Positions 6,521-7,127 of a DNA stretch of 7,127 bases are shown piece after piece (the first letter of the stretch is position 1; every line of letters begins with the position of its first letter). The translations under genes were made by a program, and so were the position numbers. The notes under the pieces were generated by a model, which was given only the letters and a program-made list of their open reading frames with translations, searched no databases and had not been told where the DNA came from. Origin of the DNA: JANXQG01 sp037147235 (lineage in GTDB: Bacteria; Planctomycetota; Planctomycetia; Pirellulales; Thermoguttaceae); the NCBI GenBank assembly GCA_037147235.1, contig JBAWVO010000325.1, positions 1 to 7,127 of the forward strand, written 5' to 3'.

Positions 6521-6525
6521 CCTTT
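6521..6525 (-). promoter_or_regulatory. Ribosome binding site of the KAS III-like gene
   Basis: On the minus strand the sequence GAAAGGCGCAAGC directly precedes ATG 6513, putting AAAGG seven bases from the start codon. The competing TTG at 6591 has no such site and would add 26 residues with no resemblance to the family. Confidence 0.6.
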
Positions 6526-6636
6526 CGATGTATTACGGACATCGTTATGATCGGCAAAATCGTCGCGTGTCTTGAAATGCAATAGCGACAACTAGGGGAT
6601 CTGGGCAAGCTTTTCTGATTCAGTGGAACGAAAGAA

Positions 6637-6676
6637 TCCGAAAATATCGAATGTAGGTTTTCGGAGGCTATCCGAA
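6637..6676. repeat. Three-arm alternative hairpins between the dehydrogenase fragment and the KAS III-like gene
   Basis: TCCGAAAA (6637-6644) is the perfect complement of TTTTCGGA (6658-6665), with a 13-nt loop. The inner part of the second arm, TTCGGA (6660-6665), is also the perfect complement of TCCGAA (6671-6676), with a 5-nt loop. The two stems share one arm and cannot form together. On the minus strand they lie after the dehydrogenase stop codon and about 125 nt before ATG 6513. An attenuator or processing site is possible. No leader peptide or ligand-binding fold is evident. Confidence 0.4.
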
Positions 6677-6720
6677 CGGGTTCTTAGGTCTGCGGATTTA
6701 TCACAACTCGAGAAGCTCTT

Positions 6721-7127
6721 TCAAAAAGGAATTCTCCCTCCCGAGCTTTCTGCCCACCAAAGTAGTCCACCGCGCCAGAGTGGGAAACCAAGCCCAAAAA
6801 TCACTGCAAGATCGATTTGCCAGGCCGAATCAACCTTCTTCTCGGCAAGCATCCGTGCCGCTTCGGCAACCATCGGCAGCAGCAGTCGCTCGGCAATCGC
6901 GGCTGAGTTGGCCAACTCTTTGCCCTTGGGCCTACCCGAAGTTTTGACTATTCCGGGCCTAGACGCGGAATGCGAATAATTGTGATCTGCACTCAGAACC
7001 GGACTACCCGAAGTTATTAACTCACCGACAATTCGACCACAAGAGGGGTTTGGCGTTTTTTTCGGATAACTATAGACTGAAGTTCCCCCCAGAGAAATGC
7101 AAGAATCCCCTGTAATTCCGGGCGTTT
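6721..7127 (-). pseudogene. C-terminal piece of a FadB/FadJ-type 3-hydroxyacyl-CoA dehydrogenase, cut by the window edge and probably degraded
   Basis: The minus-strand frame is open from the right edge to a TGA at 6723-6721, about 135 codons. The last 64 (from 6915) clearly resemble the final dehydrogenase domain of the beta-oxidation multifunctional alpha subunit: AERLLLPMVAEAARML, then D-S-A-W-Q-I-D-L-A-V, then GLGFPLWRGGLLWW. That enzyme oxidises 3-hydroxyacyl-CoA to 3-oxoacyl-CoA with NAD in the cytoplasm. Two things look wrong. The protein ends seven residues after the W-W-A-E-S-S-G segment, where E. coli FadB has about 36 more; reading past the TGA in the same frame gives S-L-R-K ... 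G-F-F before a TAG at 6594-6592, loosely like FadB's K-L-R-E ... S-F-F. Upstream of 6915 the translation is serine-rich with lower third-position GC and no clear family match, apart from V-Y-S-Y-P-K-K, which could be the usual G-F-Y-x-Y segment. It may be a decayed gene, or an intact gene with a short end. The domain identity is firm; the broken state is an inference. Confidence 0.6.

Noticed and set aside
6514..6591. TTG 6591 as start of the KAS III-like protein
   Set aside because: The additional 26 residues do not resemble the family and have no ribosome site, whereas ATG 6513 has GAAAGG at good spacing.
6721..6723. The TGA in the dehydrogenase piece as a selenocysteine codon
   Set aside because: The family does not use selenocysteine, the position is not catalytic, and the downstream hairpins do not form an obvious SECIS element next to the codon. 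A nonsense mutation or a true stop is simpler.
6623..6979. 118-codon plus-strand frame starting GTG 6623
   Set aside because: It is antisense to the clear dehydrogenase domain on the minus strand, and its serine/proline-rich translation has no recognisable motif.

Overview
The window reads as a piece of a planctomycete chromosome, most likely from the Pirellulales or relatives. The best evidence is the Ser/Thr kinase at 684-2168. It has the N-terminal helical region seen in many planctomycete kinases (a short segment ending in a W-Q-x-x-x-L-L motif before the kinase fold). Two intergenic stretches also resemble short dispersed palindromes that I remember as common in Pirellulaceae genomes. 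This placement comes from recall and pattern, not from a search.

Layout, left to right. A minus-strand nrdR (66-548) encodes the repressor of ribonucleotide reductase genes. It is divergent from a membrane-anchored Ser/Thr protein kinase (684-2168, +). The 135 bp between them holds two good sigma70-type promoters pointing in opposite directions, whose -35 hexamers overlap. A 174-bp spacer with a short palindrome follows. Next is the largest gene (2343-5192, +), a predicted secreted protein of 949 residues. It joins an intact carbohydrate esterase family 4 (NodB-like) deacetylase domain to a long beta-helical tail with four autotransporter-associated repeats. The tail resembles Verrucomicrobia/Planctomycetes cell-surface proteins.

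This gene converges with a minus-strand beta-ketoacyl-ACP synthase III-like gene (5404-6513) that has a complete Cys-His-Asn triad. The 211 bp between the two stop codons is packed with inverted repeats: a degenerate CCGCAGAG/ACGCAGAG-type repeat forming a 78-nt hairpin, and a 15-bp stem overlapping the stop codon of the KAS III gene. Upstream of the KAS III gene, on the same strand, is the C-terminal piece of a FadB/FadJ-type 3-hydroxyacyl-CoA dehydrogenase (6721 to the right edge). It stops about 35 residues early and may be a degraded gene. Three arms that can form alternative hairpins lie between the two.

Functionally the genes look like separate units: regulation of dNTP synthesis, kinase signalling, cell-surface polysaccharide modification, and fatty-acyl chemistry. 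Only the last two minus-strand genes share a plausible pathway. I see no tRNA, rRNA, CRISPR array, transposase or defence system. The most unusual items are the deacetylase/beta-helix fusion, the broken dehydrogenase and the hairpin-rich intergenic DNA; nothing here amounts to a clearly new multi-gene system.
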